Source: Kiloniellales bacterium (lineage in GTDB: Bacteria > Pseudomonadota > Alphaproteobacteria > Kiloniellales > JAKSDN01). Taken from it: a stretch of 12,299 nucleotides of DNA. The DNA lies in NCBI GenBank assembly GCA_022360075.1, contig JAKSDN010001329.1, positions 1 to 12,299 on the forward strand, written 5' to 3'. This document shows positions 6,323-12,299 of the stretch, one piece after another. Positions within the stretch are counted from its first letter, which is position 1. Each line of letters opens with the position of its first letter. Below the pieces are notes generated by a model. It did no database searches, was not told the origin of the DNA, and saw only the letters and a list, made by a program, of their open reading frames with translations. Both the position numbers and the translations under genes were made by a program.

Positions 6323-7662
6323 CCGCCGCGCGGCGGCCAGTGCTTGTCTCCCTCGGTCAGGTCTTCGGCGAGCCGGTAAATGTAGAGGCCCCTGAAAGGA
6401 TTTGCGTGGGTGACGAGGACGTCGACGCCCCCGACCCTGACGTGGACGAGCTTGTTGAACGGCTTGGTGCGGCCGTCGGCCTGAACGGGGCCGTCATCGT
6501 GCGACCAGCGCACATGGGCGCGCGTCTTCGGGTCGAAGGCGTCGATGTCACGGCCGCCGTTCCACAGGAAGATCTTGTCTCCCACCGGCAGAATGCTCGT
6601 GGTGTAGGTGTGCCCCCAGCCGAGCGCAGGCCGCTTGATGCTCTGCGGCAGGAGGCCGCCCGAGCGATCGGGTGCGTCCGGATTGACCGTGATGAAGTGC
6701 GTTCCGGAGTAGTTCAGGCCCCAGAACCTACCGTCTTCATGCGGATAAACGGAGATGTTCGATTCGCTGTACTGGGCATGCCCGATCGATCTGGAGCGCT
6801 TGACGATCCTGTGGTGCCTGACCATTGGCGAGCGCGGGTCGTTGGGGTCGAGGCGCGAGGTAACGACCTCGGAAGGGTCGACGACGTAGATCCGCCACGC
6901 CGCAAAGACGAGCAGGTTGCCATCCGGCAGAACACCCAATCGCCAGTTCTGACCGGCAAACACATTATGGAAAGCTTCCCACCGACGCTCGCCATCGGGC
7001 TTGTTCAGGTCGAGCATCCAGTAGGCGGTCGAACGATACTCGGCAAGCCCGGCGCACTGCTGATGCCGCCCGTGATGCCAGAACAGCGCGTTGACGTCGC
7101 CCTTCCTGACATGGACGAGCCCACCGGTGATGTGTCCTCCGGTCGGGAACGCCGGATAGGCATCGTCCTTGAACGTCCCGTCGTCGGTCATCCACTCCAG
7201 GGCGCAGGCTGCCGATGGGCTTCGCGCCCGCTCGGGGTTGCCGTGATAGCTCTCGAAGGTCGCGCCTTTCGGCCACTCGGCCTGGGGCGGGACAAGGCGA
7301 CGCGGCGGCGTCACGTAGGAGCACTCGAGCGTCTCGAGCGAGATCTTGTAGGACTCGGCGCCGCCATAGGCGTTGTGACCGCCGCCCGGACCGAAGTAGA
7401 GGTGTTCGCCGTCGAACGCGCCGGTCGTCCAGGCCGTCCAGACGGCCTGGGGCCGACCGGTCACGAGAAGCCTGCGCAGCTCGGCGTCGGACGGCCAAAG
7501 ACCGCGGCAGTGGACGTCGGGCAGCTCACGCCAGGAATTCGGCGCCATCTCGGCAACGATCTTCGCAAGGGTCGCGAGCCGGCCCGGCCTTGCCTCGGGG
7601 CCCGCCTCGGCCATGGCCGCCGCGGGCAGGAGCAGAGCGATCGCAAGGCACAAGCGCTTCAT
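6319..7662 (-). CDS. Exported beta-propeller (Kelch-like) protein, function unknown
   Basis: This is a 447-residue exported protein. MKRLCLAIALLLPAAAMAEA is a clear signal peptide, with cleavage probably after AMA (residue 18). The mature protein has repeated beta-propeller-like blades. The best, YFGPGGGHNAYGGAESYKIS (89-108), resembles Kelch and galactose-oxidase blades, with a glycine pair followed by an aromatic. Others include LGVLPDGNLLVFAAWRIYVV, GWGHTYTTSILPVGDKIFLW and VRVGGVDVLVTH. No catalytic signature is obvious, so it may bind sugar or polymer, or be structural. The ribosome site AGAGG lies 5 nt before the ATG at 7662; the open frame continues upstream to 7845, but that part is intergenic repeat. 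The last codons (WPPRGG) coincide with a perfect 16-nt GC palindrome (6322-6337), and the stop codon falls at the edge of a repeat. Confidence 0.75.
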   Translation of the reverse strand: MKRLCLAIALLLPAAAMAEAGPEARPGRLATLAKIVAEMAPNSWRELPDVHCRGLWPSDAELRRLLVTGRPQAVWTAWTTGAFDGEHLYFGPGGGHNAYGGAESYKISLETLECSYVTPPRRLVPPQAEWPKGATFESYHGNPERARSPSAACALEWMTDDGTFKDDAYPAFPTGGHITGGLVHVRKGDVNALFWHHGRHQQCAGLAEYRSTAYWMLDLNKPDGERRWEAFHNVFAGQNWRLGVLPDGNLLVFAAWRIYVVDPSEVVTSRLDPNDPRSPMVRHHRIVKRSRSIGHAQYSESNISVYPHEDGRFWGLNYSGTHFITVNPDAPDRSGGLLPQSIKRPALGWGHTYTTSILPVGDKIFLWNGGRDIDAFDPKTRAHVRWSHDDGPVQADGRTKPFNKLVHVRVGGVDVLVTHANPFRGLYIYRLAEDLTEGDKHWPPRGG

Positions 7663-7784
7663 CGCCGCCTCTGGACGTTTCGTGGACAGACCGGCGAGGC
7701 TTCGTGGCCATGGTTGCGGACGTTGCGGTCTCTCATGCTCCTCGCATCCTTCGCGACCGCCGAGCCAAGCGTTCCGACTATAGA

Positions 7785-7858
7785 CTAGAGCATTTTGCGG
7801 CGGCGGCGAGCCGGCGCATGTTTTCACGGAGAATGGGCGCGGCAAAGGCCTTTTGCGC
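7785..7858 (-). repeat. Intergenic repeat, copy B, with CTAGAGCATTTTGC edge
   Basis: CTAGAGCATTTTGC (7785-7798) sits next to the second copy (7805-7858) of the 54-bp repeat seen at 6178-6231. Both copies lie upstream of leftward genes in the same orientation; this one is just after the SprA-family gene and about 140 nt before the exported-protein start. It contains AAAGGCCTTTTGCGC. The rest of the gap from 7663 to 7784 shows no gene. Confidence 0.6.
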
Positions 7859-7878
7859 CGCGGGCGACGTAGACGGCG

Positions 7879-8547
7879 TCAGGCGCTGAGGTCGAGTAGC
7901 GACCCAGGGTCCTGGCGGGTGGTTTCGGCTGGCGCGCTGCTGGCGGCGTAAGCGCGCTGCGCGGCGCGCTCCGCCTGGCCCTGCATGCCATAGCCGCTGC
8001 GCGCCGCCGCCAGGTCGGCGCCGGAGGGATTGGTCGCGGCATGGGCGGCGGCGGCGATGCGGCCGCCCAGCGCCTCGGCATCGTTGGGATCGCCGCTCGG
8101 GCTCTGCGCCTTGATCGGCACCGAGCCGCCCACCGCGTAGAGCTGGCCGTCGGGGCCGCGCTGGTAGACGTAGGAGATCGGCCCCGCCAGATCGCCGGCC
8201 GCGGCGGCATGCGCCTTCTCTTCCTGCTTGACCTGCTGGTCGCGCTGGCGCAGGCGATCGACCGCCGCCTTCTCGCCGTCCGAGAGATCGGCGTAGCTGC
8301 GTGCGGCCTCGGGCGCCCGGGCGCTCTGCCCCGGCGCCGGCACCGCCCGGGCCTCGGCCGGGCCTGGGGCCGCGCCGGCCTCAGAGCCACCGTTCTTGGG
8401 CGCCTGAACCGTCTCGGTCGCCTTGACCTTGAGCGCATAGAGCTGCCGGCCATCCCGCGCCTCACCCAAGGGCTGCGCGCCGACGATCACGCCGAAGCGA
8501 CCGCCAAAGCCAAGAGAGCTCAATCCACCGACCGCGGGTGCGGGCAT
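7879..8547 (-). CDS. SprA-related family protein (putative metalloprotease fold)
   Basis: This is a 222-residue protein of the SprA-related family. The diagnostic block is near-complete: SDGEKAAVDRLRQRDQQVKQ (89-108) leads to QEEKAHAAAAG (108-118), then ISYVYQRGPDGQLYAVGGSV (124-143), carrying the family motifs GPDG and YAVGG. The next part, AAAAHAATNPSGADLAAARS, also fits. The N-terminal 90 residues are Ala/Pro/Gly-rich and low in complexity. Canonical members have HExxH-like residues at the QEEKAH position; here the first histidine is replaced by E109, leaving E110 and H113, so zinc proteolysis may be absent. No signal peptide is seen. The ATG at 8547 has only a weak GGAA 8 nt upstream. The role of the family is not well established. 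It is flanked by repeats on both sides and seems to stand alone. Confidence 0.8.
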   Translation of the reverse strand: MPAPAVGGLSSLGFGGRFGVIVGAQPLGEARDGRQLYALKVKATETVQAPKNGGSEAGAAPGPAEARAVPAPGQSARAPEAARSYADLSDGEKAAVDRLRQRDQQVKQEEKAHAAAAGDLAGPISYVYQRGPDGQLYAVGGSVPIKAQSPSGDPNDAEALGGRIAAAAHAATNPSGADLAAARSGYGMQGQAERAAQRAYAASSAPAETTRQDPGSLLDLSA

Positions 8548-8664
8548 GGTCAGGTTCCGAACAGAGAAAGACGCCCGTTCAGTCTATTCCTTTGGGATTA
8601 AGCGACGTTTAAGTGTCCTTCTCGAAATAACACCTTGAGATCAATGCGTTGCCATAATTCGTTT

Positions 8665-8748
8665 GTCATCACCGGGCTTGACCCGGTGATCCAGGGCGGT
8701 GCCCGGGTCAAGCGATGCCTGGATTGGCGGATCAAGTCCGGCAATGAC
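8665..8748. repeat. Dispersed palindromic repeat (GGGCTTGACCCGGTGATCCAGG type)
   Basis: The left arm runs GTCATCACCGGGCTTGACCC then GGTGATCCAGG. The right arm is CCTGGATTGGCGGATCAAGT then CCGGCAATGAC. The arms form an imperfect inverted repeat around GCCCGGGTCAAGCGATG. Elements with this sequence are widespread between genes in alphaproteobacteria. It separates two leftward genes and could act as a transcript 3'-end structure. Confidence 0.75.
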
Positions 8749-8855
8749 AGTGGAGGAGGTCCTTAGCTCCAAGCTCTTGTTCCGAAAGCGATCATCATGG
8801 ATCAGGCTCACAGGGCACTTGCCGGCCTCGGGGGTGAATACAGCAAGACCGTCCT

Positions 8856-8871
8856 GCGCCCTTCCGGGCGC
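8856..8871 (-). terminator. Small hairpin after the PhnD-like gene
   Basis: GCGCCC (8856-8861) and GGGCGC (8866-8871) pair around a 4-nt loop, beginning 7 nt after the stop of the leftward gene. No U run follows, so it is only a modest terminator candidate. Confidence 0.35.
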
Positions 8872-8878
8872 GCATCAG

Positions 8879-9691
8879 TCAAGACAGTTGCGGATAGCCT
8901 GCCCGCGCCGCTTCCTGCTCCATGTCGAGAATCACCTGATAGGCCGTCGTCGGCAGCACTTCCACGCCGTCGATCAGCAGGGCCTCGCGCGCCGCTGCCG
9001 TGGCCGGGTCGGCCAAGGCCTCGGCGAGGCCCGCGCGCAGACGCTCGAGCTGCTCCGGGGAACAGCTCTGAGTCGTGACGTAAGGCAGGCCCGGCGCGGG
9101 CGCGCTCCAGGTCAAAACACGTAGATCGGCGACCGCCGCCGGCCGGTGGCGGGCGAGGAGCGCGAAGGTGACGCAGTCCGCGGCGGCGACGGCGGCGCGG
9201 CCTTCGGCGACCGCCGCCAGGGAGCCAGCATGGCTACCGGTCTCGATCGCCTCGGCGAAGAACGAGCCGCCCTCGGCCAGCGGCGCCACGAGATGGCGCA
9301 GGCAGTTGTAGCCGGACTGGGAGTTGCGTCCGTTGAACGCGGCGCGCCGGCCCCGGAGATCCTCGAGCGCTTCGCTCGGGTCATCGGCGCGGACCAGGAT
9401 GGCGCTGCGGTAGAGCGGGCCGTCGCAGCCCTCCGCCCCGTAGCAGGGCGTGGCCACCAGGGCGAGCGAGTCCCGATAAGCGTGGGTCAGGGGATAGCCG
9501 CAGGTCTGGCTGATCAAGAGCTCGGGCAAGCGCCAGAGCGCGCCCGGATCGCCCTCGCGCGACAGGCGCTCCGGCACGGGCGCCAAACCGGCCTGCCGAA
9601 AGGCCCGGGCGAGCCCCGCCCACCAGGCATCGGTGGCCGCGCGAAGCTCCGGCAAATCGTACATCGGTAGGCTGGCCAGGCTGTCGGCCAT
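8879..9691 (-). CDS. PhnD/SsuA/transferrin-type substrate-binding protein, no signal peptide
   Basis: This 270-residue protein has the type II periplasmic-binding fold of the PhnD family. Signature stretches are LVRADDPSEALEDLRGRRAA (99-118), FNGRNSQSGYN (119-129), and ETGSHAGSLAAVAEGRAAVA (150-169) followed by AADCVTFALL. The GSH...S..AV..G.A..AA.DC pattern is characteristic of this family. The start MADSLASLPMYDLPELRAAT has no signal peptide or lipobox, and an AAGGA ribosome site lies 8 nt before the ATG at 9691, so a cytoplasmic location is likely. No ABC permease or ATPase lies nearby. It begins 38 nt after the HTH regulator gene and is probably co-transcribed with it. It may sense or carry a small anionic ligand rather than serve transport; that is inference. 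Confidence 0.82.
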   Translation of the reverse strand: MADSLASLPMYDLPELRAATDAWWAGLARAFRQAGLAPVPERLSREGDPGALWRLPELLISQTCGYPLTHAYRDSLALVATPCYGAEGCDGPLYRSAILVRADDPSEALEDLRGRRAAFNGRNSQSGYNCLRHLVAPLAEGGSFFAEAIETGSHAGSLAAVAEGRAAVAAADCVTFALLARHRPAAVADLRVLTWSAPAPGLPYVTTQSCSPEQLERLRAGLAEALADPATAAAREALLIDGVEVLPTTAYQVILDMEQEAARAGYPQLS

Positions 9692-9729
9692 CGTTCGTTC
9701 CTTTTCGGCGGCACCGCGGCCGGGTCGCG

Positions 9730-10596
9730 TCACTCCTTGCGGAGGCTGCTCTCCAGCTCCTTCAGCAGGTTGCCGAGGAAGCCGCCGATCTCCGGCGGCT
9801 GCACGACGGCGGCGCGGATCAGGTTGTCGAAGACCTGGGTCATGGCGCGGATGTGCTCCGTCGAATTGAACACGACGTAGAGGCTGCCGAAGTAAATCGA
9901 AGCCCGCAGCGGGCCGAAGATCGTCACCGGCACGCAGAAGTGCTCCAAGCCGTCGTAGAGGAACCAGCGGAAGGTCGGATAGAGCTCGTCGGTCAGCGAG
10001 ATCATCCAGCGGAGCTGGCGGCGCCGGGCATCGACCGAGAGATCGCGCCAGATGCCCTCGCCGCGGGCGAACTGCTCCATCGACTGATAGGACGAGCAGG
10101 ACTCCATGTCGGTCTCCGGCCGCCGGCTGTAGGCCAGCCGCCGCTCCGCCTCGTCCTGGCGCGCCTGCGGCACGAAAGTGCCCTGGGCGCGGAACTCGAA
10201 CTCGATCACCTCCTCGGTCTTGAGCAGATCCGGCAGGGTCGAGGGCACGTAGCGGATCTTGTAGCCCGCAGCCTCGGCGTGCCACTGCTGCAGGCGCTCG
10301 TCCGCCGGCGAGCCGGTTCCCGGCTGGATCTCCGGGCTCTGGCTGAGCATGTCGAGGCCGAGCTGGCCTTCCTGGCTAAGCCCGAGCAGCCAGTCGACGC
10401 TGACCTGCTGCGACGAGGCGATCGCGGCGATCGTATCGGCGCGCGGCAGGCGCACGTTGTCGGGCGAGAGGAGCTGCGACAGCGTCGAGCGGTCCAGACC
10501 GAGCTGCGCGGCGAAGCCCGAGCGGGTCAGGCCCGACTGCTCGATGACGTCACCCAGCCTTTCGCGAAATACCTCCACCGTCTCCCGTCGGTCCAT
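9730..10596 (-). CDS. XRE-type helix-turn-helix regulator with unknown C-terminal domain
   Basis: This 288-residue protein has an N-terminal lambda-repressor-like HTH (about 8-75): FRERLGDVIEQSGLTRSGFA (10-29), then AQLGLDRSTLSQLLSPDN and a closing helix ending SVDWLLGLS. Residues about 100-288 form a separate domain I do not recognise, with TFRWFLYDGLEHFCVPVTIF and SIYFGSLYVVF suggesting a beta-rich effector or interaction fold. The ATG at 10596 follows GAGGGGGAA; the frame runs farther upstream to 10902, but that part crosses the divergent promoter region. It is followed after 38 nt by the PhnD-like gene and diverges from the desaturase gene, so it may control both units in response to the ligand bound by one of these domains. 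Confidence 0.85.
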   Translation of the reverse strand: MDRRETVEVFRERLGDVIEQSGLTRSGFAAQLGLDRSTLSQLLSPDNVRLPRADTIAAIASSQQVSVDWLLGLSQEGQLGLDMLSQSPEIQPGTGSPADERLQQWHAEAAGYKIRYVPSTLPDLLKTEEVIEFEFRAQGTFVPQARQDEAERRLAYSRRPETDMESCSSYQSMEQFARGEGIWRDLSVDARRRQLRWMISLTDELYPTFRWFLYDGLEHFCVPVTIFGPLRASIYFGSLYVVFNSTEHIRAMTQVFDNLIRAAVVQPPEIGGFLGNLLKELESSLRKE

Positions 10597-10637
10597 TTCC
10601 CCCTCGCTGTTGCTTGTTAACCAAGTGCCTTCGAATT

Positions 10638-10664
10638 GGATTAACGACTGTTGTGTAATGTCAA
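10638..10664 (-). promoter_or_regulatory. Predicted promoter of the HTH regulator gene
   Basis: Reading leftward, a perfect TTGACA (10664-10659) precedes TAATCC (10643-10638) with 15-nt spacing. It overlaps the inverted repeat TGTTG-N8-CAACA (10649-10666), which could be an autoregulatory operator. The spacing is short, so the -10 is uncertain. Confidence 0.35.
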
Positions 10665-10714
10665 CAAATAGCAGATTTGGTGACCAGATGCCATGAATTA
10701 TGCACATTCCCACG

Positions 10715-10743
10715 TTGCTTCTGTGGTCATTCGGCCGTATCGA
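10715..10743 (+). promoter_or_regulatory. Predicted promoter of the desaturase gene
   Basis: TTGCTT (10715-10720) and TATCGA (10738-10743) are separated by exactly 17 nt, and transcription would start near 10750. This leaves a leader of about 55 nt before the GTG at 10806. A reasonable but unproven sigma-70-like match. Confidence 0.35.
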
Positions 10744-10805
10744 AGAAAGCGAGGAATGAACAAGCGCGGCATCGAGGCCACGCGGATTTAGGGAGAGGTA
10801 CGGAG

Positions 10806-11801
10806 GTGGCTGCCAAGCCGGCAATGGGAAGAACGCGTCTGCCAAGCCACGTCGAATGGCCGACCGTCGCTCTCTTGCTCGCGGTCTACGGCGCTTTCGC
10901 ACTCGTTACCTGGCACTACGCGCAACTGCCCCTGTGGCTGGTCCTGCCCTGCGCCGCCTTTCTGGTTTGCCTTCAAGGCTCGCTCCAGCACGAGGTCGTG
11001 CATGGCCACCCCACGCCCTGGAACTGGGTCAACGAGGCTTTGGTGCTGCCCTGTCTCTGGCTATGGATGCCGTTTCGCACCTATCGGCGGCTGCACCTCG
11101 TTCACCACAGCGACGAGAACCTGACCGATCCGGAGAAAGACCCGGAGTCCTACTATCTGACGCCCGAGGCTTGGCGGGCCTGCGGACGGGTCGCCCGCGC
11201 GTATCTCTGGTGCCTCAACACCGTGGCCGGCCGTCTGCTGCTGGGCCCGCTGCACGCCACTTGGCAGCTTTACCGCGCCGAGCTGCCGCGCCTGCTGCGC
11301 GGCGAGGGCCAAGCCTTTCGTGAGTGGCTACCGCACCTGCTCGGCACGGGACTGGTCCTCGCCTGGGCAGTCGGCATCTGCGGCATCCCCATGCTCGATT
11401 ACCTGCTGTTCTTCGCCTATCCGGGCACGGCGCTGACCCTGCTGCGCTCCTACCTCGAGCACCGGGCCGTGCCGGTCGCCGCCGAGCGCAGCGTGATCAT
11501 CGAGGCCGGGCCGGTCATGTCGCTGCTGTTCCTGAACAACAACCTCCATGCCCTGCACCACGCCGAGCCGGGCCTCGCCTGGTACCGTCTGCCGGCCCGC
11601 TTCCGTGAACGGCGCGCAGCCCTGCTCGCCGGCAACGGCAGCTATCACTTCCGGGGCTACTGGGAGGTGGTCGCGCGCTACCTGCTCTGGCCCAAGGAGG
11701 CGCCGGTTCATATGGCCGGCCAGTCGAGCCGGCCGTCGGGCGAGACGGCCAGGGTCACACCCACATTCCTGCCCGTGGCGGAGACCGAAGGTCGCGCGTA
11801 A
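10806..11801 (+). CDS. Membrane fatty acid desaturase family protein
   Basis: This 331-residue integral membrane di-iron enzyme has all three histidine boxes: HEVVH (62-66, then G-H68), HLVHH (97-101) and HALHH (248-252). Hydrophobic segments at about 20-36, 41-58, 75-90 and 178-212 give the usual membrane layout with the boxes on the cytoplasmic side. Family members insert double bonds or hydroxyls into acyl chains or related lipids, including carotenoids; the substrate cannot be read here. I chose GTG at 10806 because GGGAGAGG (10791-10798) sits 7 nt ahead; the ATG at 10824 is 17 nt from the nearest GGAGG. The frame is open to 10677 without family features. It diverges from the HTH gene and lies 213 nt before an amino acid lyase in the same direction. 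The C-terminal 30 residues are polar and probably disordered. Confidence 0.9.
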   Translation: MAAKPAMGRTRLPSHVEWPTVALLLAVYGAFALVTWHYAQLPLWLVLPCAAFLVCLQGSLQHEVVHGHPTPWNWVNEALVLPCLWLWMPFRTYRRLHLVHHSDENLTDPEKDPESYYLTPEAWRACGRVARAYLWCLNTVAGRLLLGPLHATWQLYRAELPRLLRGEGQAFREWLPHLLGTGLVLAWAVGICGIPMLDYLLFFAYPGTALTLLRSYLEHRAVPVAAERSVIIEAGPVMSLLFLNNNLHALHHAEPGLAWYRLPARFRERRAALLAGNGSYHFRGYWEVVARYLLWPKEAPVHMAGQSSRPSGETARVTPTFLPVAETEGRA

Positions 11802-11846
11802 GGCTCTCGGGGCCGGCGCTCCGTCTGAACAAGCATCCCCTCTGCC

Positions 11847-11936
11847 GTCATTGCGAGCCGGCACTTGCCGGCGCGGCAATCCAGAGCCACCGTTCAGGCG
11901 GCAACGATCCGCATTGCTTCGCGCCGCTCGCAATGC
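11847..11936. repeat. Dispersed palindromic repeat (GTCATTGCGAGC type)
   Basis: The left arm reads GTCATTGCGAGCCGGCACTT then GCCGGCGCGGCAATCCA. The right arm reads GCATTGCTTCGCGCCGCTCG then CAATGCC. The outer GTCATTGCGAGC / GCTCGCAATGCC and inner GCGGCAAT / GCATTGC blocks pair as an imperfect inverted repeat. This is a second common alphaproteobacterial intergenic element, unrelated to the one at 8665. It sits between the desaturase and lyase genes and may uncouple them. Confidence 0.7.
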
Positions 11937-11970
11937 CAAGGCTGGTGGCCGTGAGGCATGTTCCAGACAA

Positions 11971-11996
11971 ATCGGCACCCCCCATCGGCACCCCCC
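11971..11996 (+). repeat. 13-bp perfect tandem duplication upstream of the lyase
   Basis: ATCGGCACCCCCC occurs twice back to back (11971-11983 and 11984-11996), ending 18 nt before the lyase ATG. It looks like a slippage product. Change in copy number would shift the distance between any promoter or hairpin and the start codon. Confidence 0.9.
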
Positions 11997-12014
11997 AAGG
12001 ACACAAAGGCACTT

Positions 12015-12299
12015 ATGACCAGCGAAGCTATCGCCCTGACCGGGCACGATTTGACCCCGGAAACCCTCGCCGCCATCGCCCGCTCTGGCCGCGCGGTGTC
12101 GATCGACCCGGCCGCCGCCGCCCGCCTCGCCCAGAGCCGGGCCGTGGTCGAGCGCCATCTGGACCAGAACCGTCCCGTCTACGGCCTCACGACCGGGCTC
12201 GGCCCGCGCGTGACCCATCGCCTGTCGCGCGACGAGATGACCGCCTTCTCGCGCCTCACGGTGCTCGGCCGGAGCGTCTCGCTCGGCCCGCCCCTGCCC
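12015..12299 (+). CDS. Histidine/aromatic amino acid ammonia-lyase (5' part only)
   Basis: Only the first 95 residues are in the window; the frame is open to its end. They match the N-terminus of the MIO-dependent histidine/phenylalanine ammonia-lyase family: an N-terminal leader (LTGHDLTPETLAAIA, 8-22), then VYGLTTGLGPRV, the hallmark (V/I)YG.(N/T)TG.G segment carrying the catalytic tyrosine, then helices around SRLTVLGRSVSLGPPLP. These enzymes eliminate ammonia from histidine or aromatic amino acids to give urocanate or cinnamates; related mutases also exist. The ASG triad that forms the cofactor is beyond the edge. AAAGG lies 5 nt before the ATG. No hutU, hutI or hutG is seen, so it is not evidently part of a standard histidine-use operon. 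It lies downstream of the desaturase gene in the same direction. Confidence 0.85.
   Translation, partial: MTSEAIALTGHDLTPETLAAIARSGRAVSIDPAAAARLAQSRAVVERHLDQNRPVYGLTTGLGPRVTHRLSRDEMTAFSRLTVLGRSVSLGPPLP

Larger units (their letters stand above)
8548..8878. other. Non-coding gap between the SprA-family and PhnD-like genes
   Basis: I see no gene in this stretch. It starts with an AT-rich patch (about 8580-8664) that probably holds the promoter of the leftward SprA-family gene, then the palindromic repeat at 8665-8748, and ends with a small hairpin just before the stop of the leftward PhnD-like gene. Confidence 0.5.

Noticed and set aside
6340..7788. 482-residue plus-strand open frame
   Set aside because: It lies antisense to the exported propeller gene, which has a signal peptide and ribosome site; this frame has neither.
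9853..10620. 255-residue plus-strand open frame
   Set aside because: It is antisense to the HTH regulator and lacks any recognisable motif or ribosome site.
11328..12218. 296-residue minus-strand open frame
   Set aside because: It runs antisense through the desaturase, a palindromic repeat and the lyase start, so it cannot be a real gene.
1..12299. CRISPR arrays, tRNA or rRNA genes, transposases
   Set aside because: I saw no regular spaced repeats, cloverleaf or rRNA-like sequences, or transposase motifs; all repeats found are short intergenic palindromes or a two-copy 54-mer.

Overview
The window is high-GC DNA that looks like the chromosome of a free-living alphaproteobacterium, possibly Rhodospirillales-like. 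The grounds are the GC-rich codon use, an FnrL/FixK-type TTGAT-N4-ATCAA box in front of hemN, and three intergenic palindromes of kinds common in alphaproteobacteria (CTCCTGAGGAGC, GGGCTTGACCCGGTGATCCAGG and GTCATTGCGAGC types). I see no rRNA, tRNA, CRISPR array, transposase or phage gene. The lineage is an inference.

Layout from left to right. (1) 1-1664 is an aromatic-catabolism edge: a leftward gentisate 1,2-dioxygenase-like cupin that runs off the window, diverging from a GntR/FCD regulator. A perfect 9-bp inverted repeat between them is centred on a TTGACA -35 element reading toward the dioxygenase. (2) 1661-3733, leftward: a small secreted cysteine-containing protein whose stop overlaps the regulator's stop, an inverted pair of intergenic repeats, and hemN (anaerobic haem synthesis) behind a perfect FNR box with near-leaderless geometry. 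(3) 3900-5068, rightward: a periplasmic one-domain fasciclin protein followed by a hairpin, then a small lipoprotein. (4) 5097-8547, leftward: an aldo/keto reductase, an exported beta-propeller-like protein and an SprA-family protein. The first two of these each have a degenerate copy of the same 54-bp repeat upstream. (5) 8879-12299: a leftward pair (HTH regulator, then a PhnD-like binding protein without signal peptide) diverges from a rightward pair (membrane fatty-acid desaturase, then the start of a histidine/aromatic amino acid lyase).

How the genes may work together. In block 1 the regulator probably controls the ring-cleavage operon through the palindrome. HemN is probably switched on at low oxygen. 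Block 5 is the most unusual association: an HTH regulator, a cytosolic PhnD-like protein, a desaturase and a MIO-family lyase, which could form one ligand-responsive pathway of unknown substrate. Blocks 3 and 4 are mostly single transcription units separated by hairpins and repeats. No clearly new defence or mobile system is visible.
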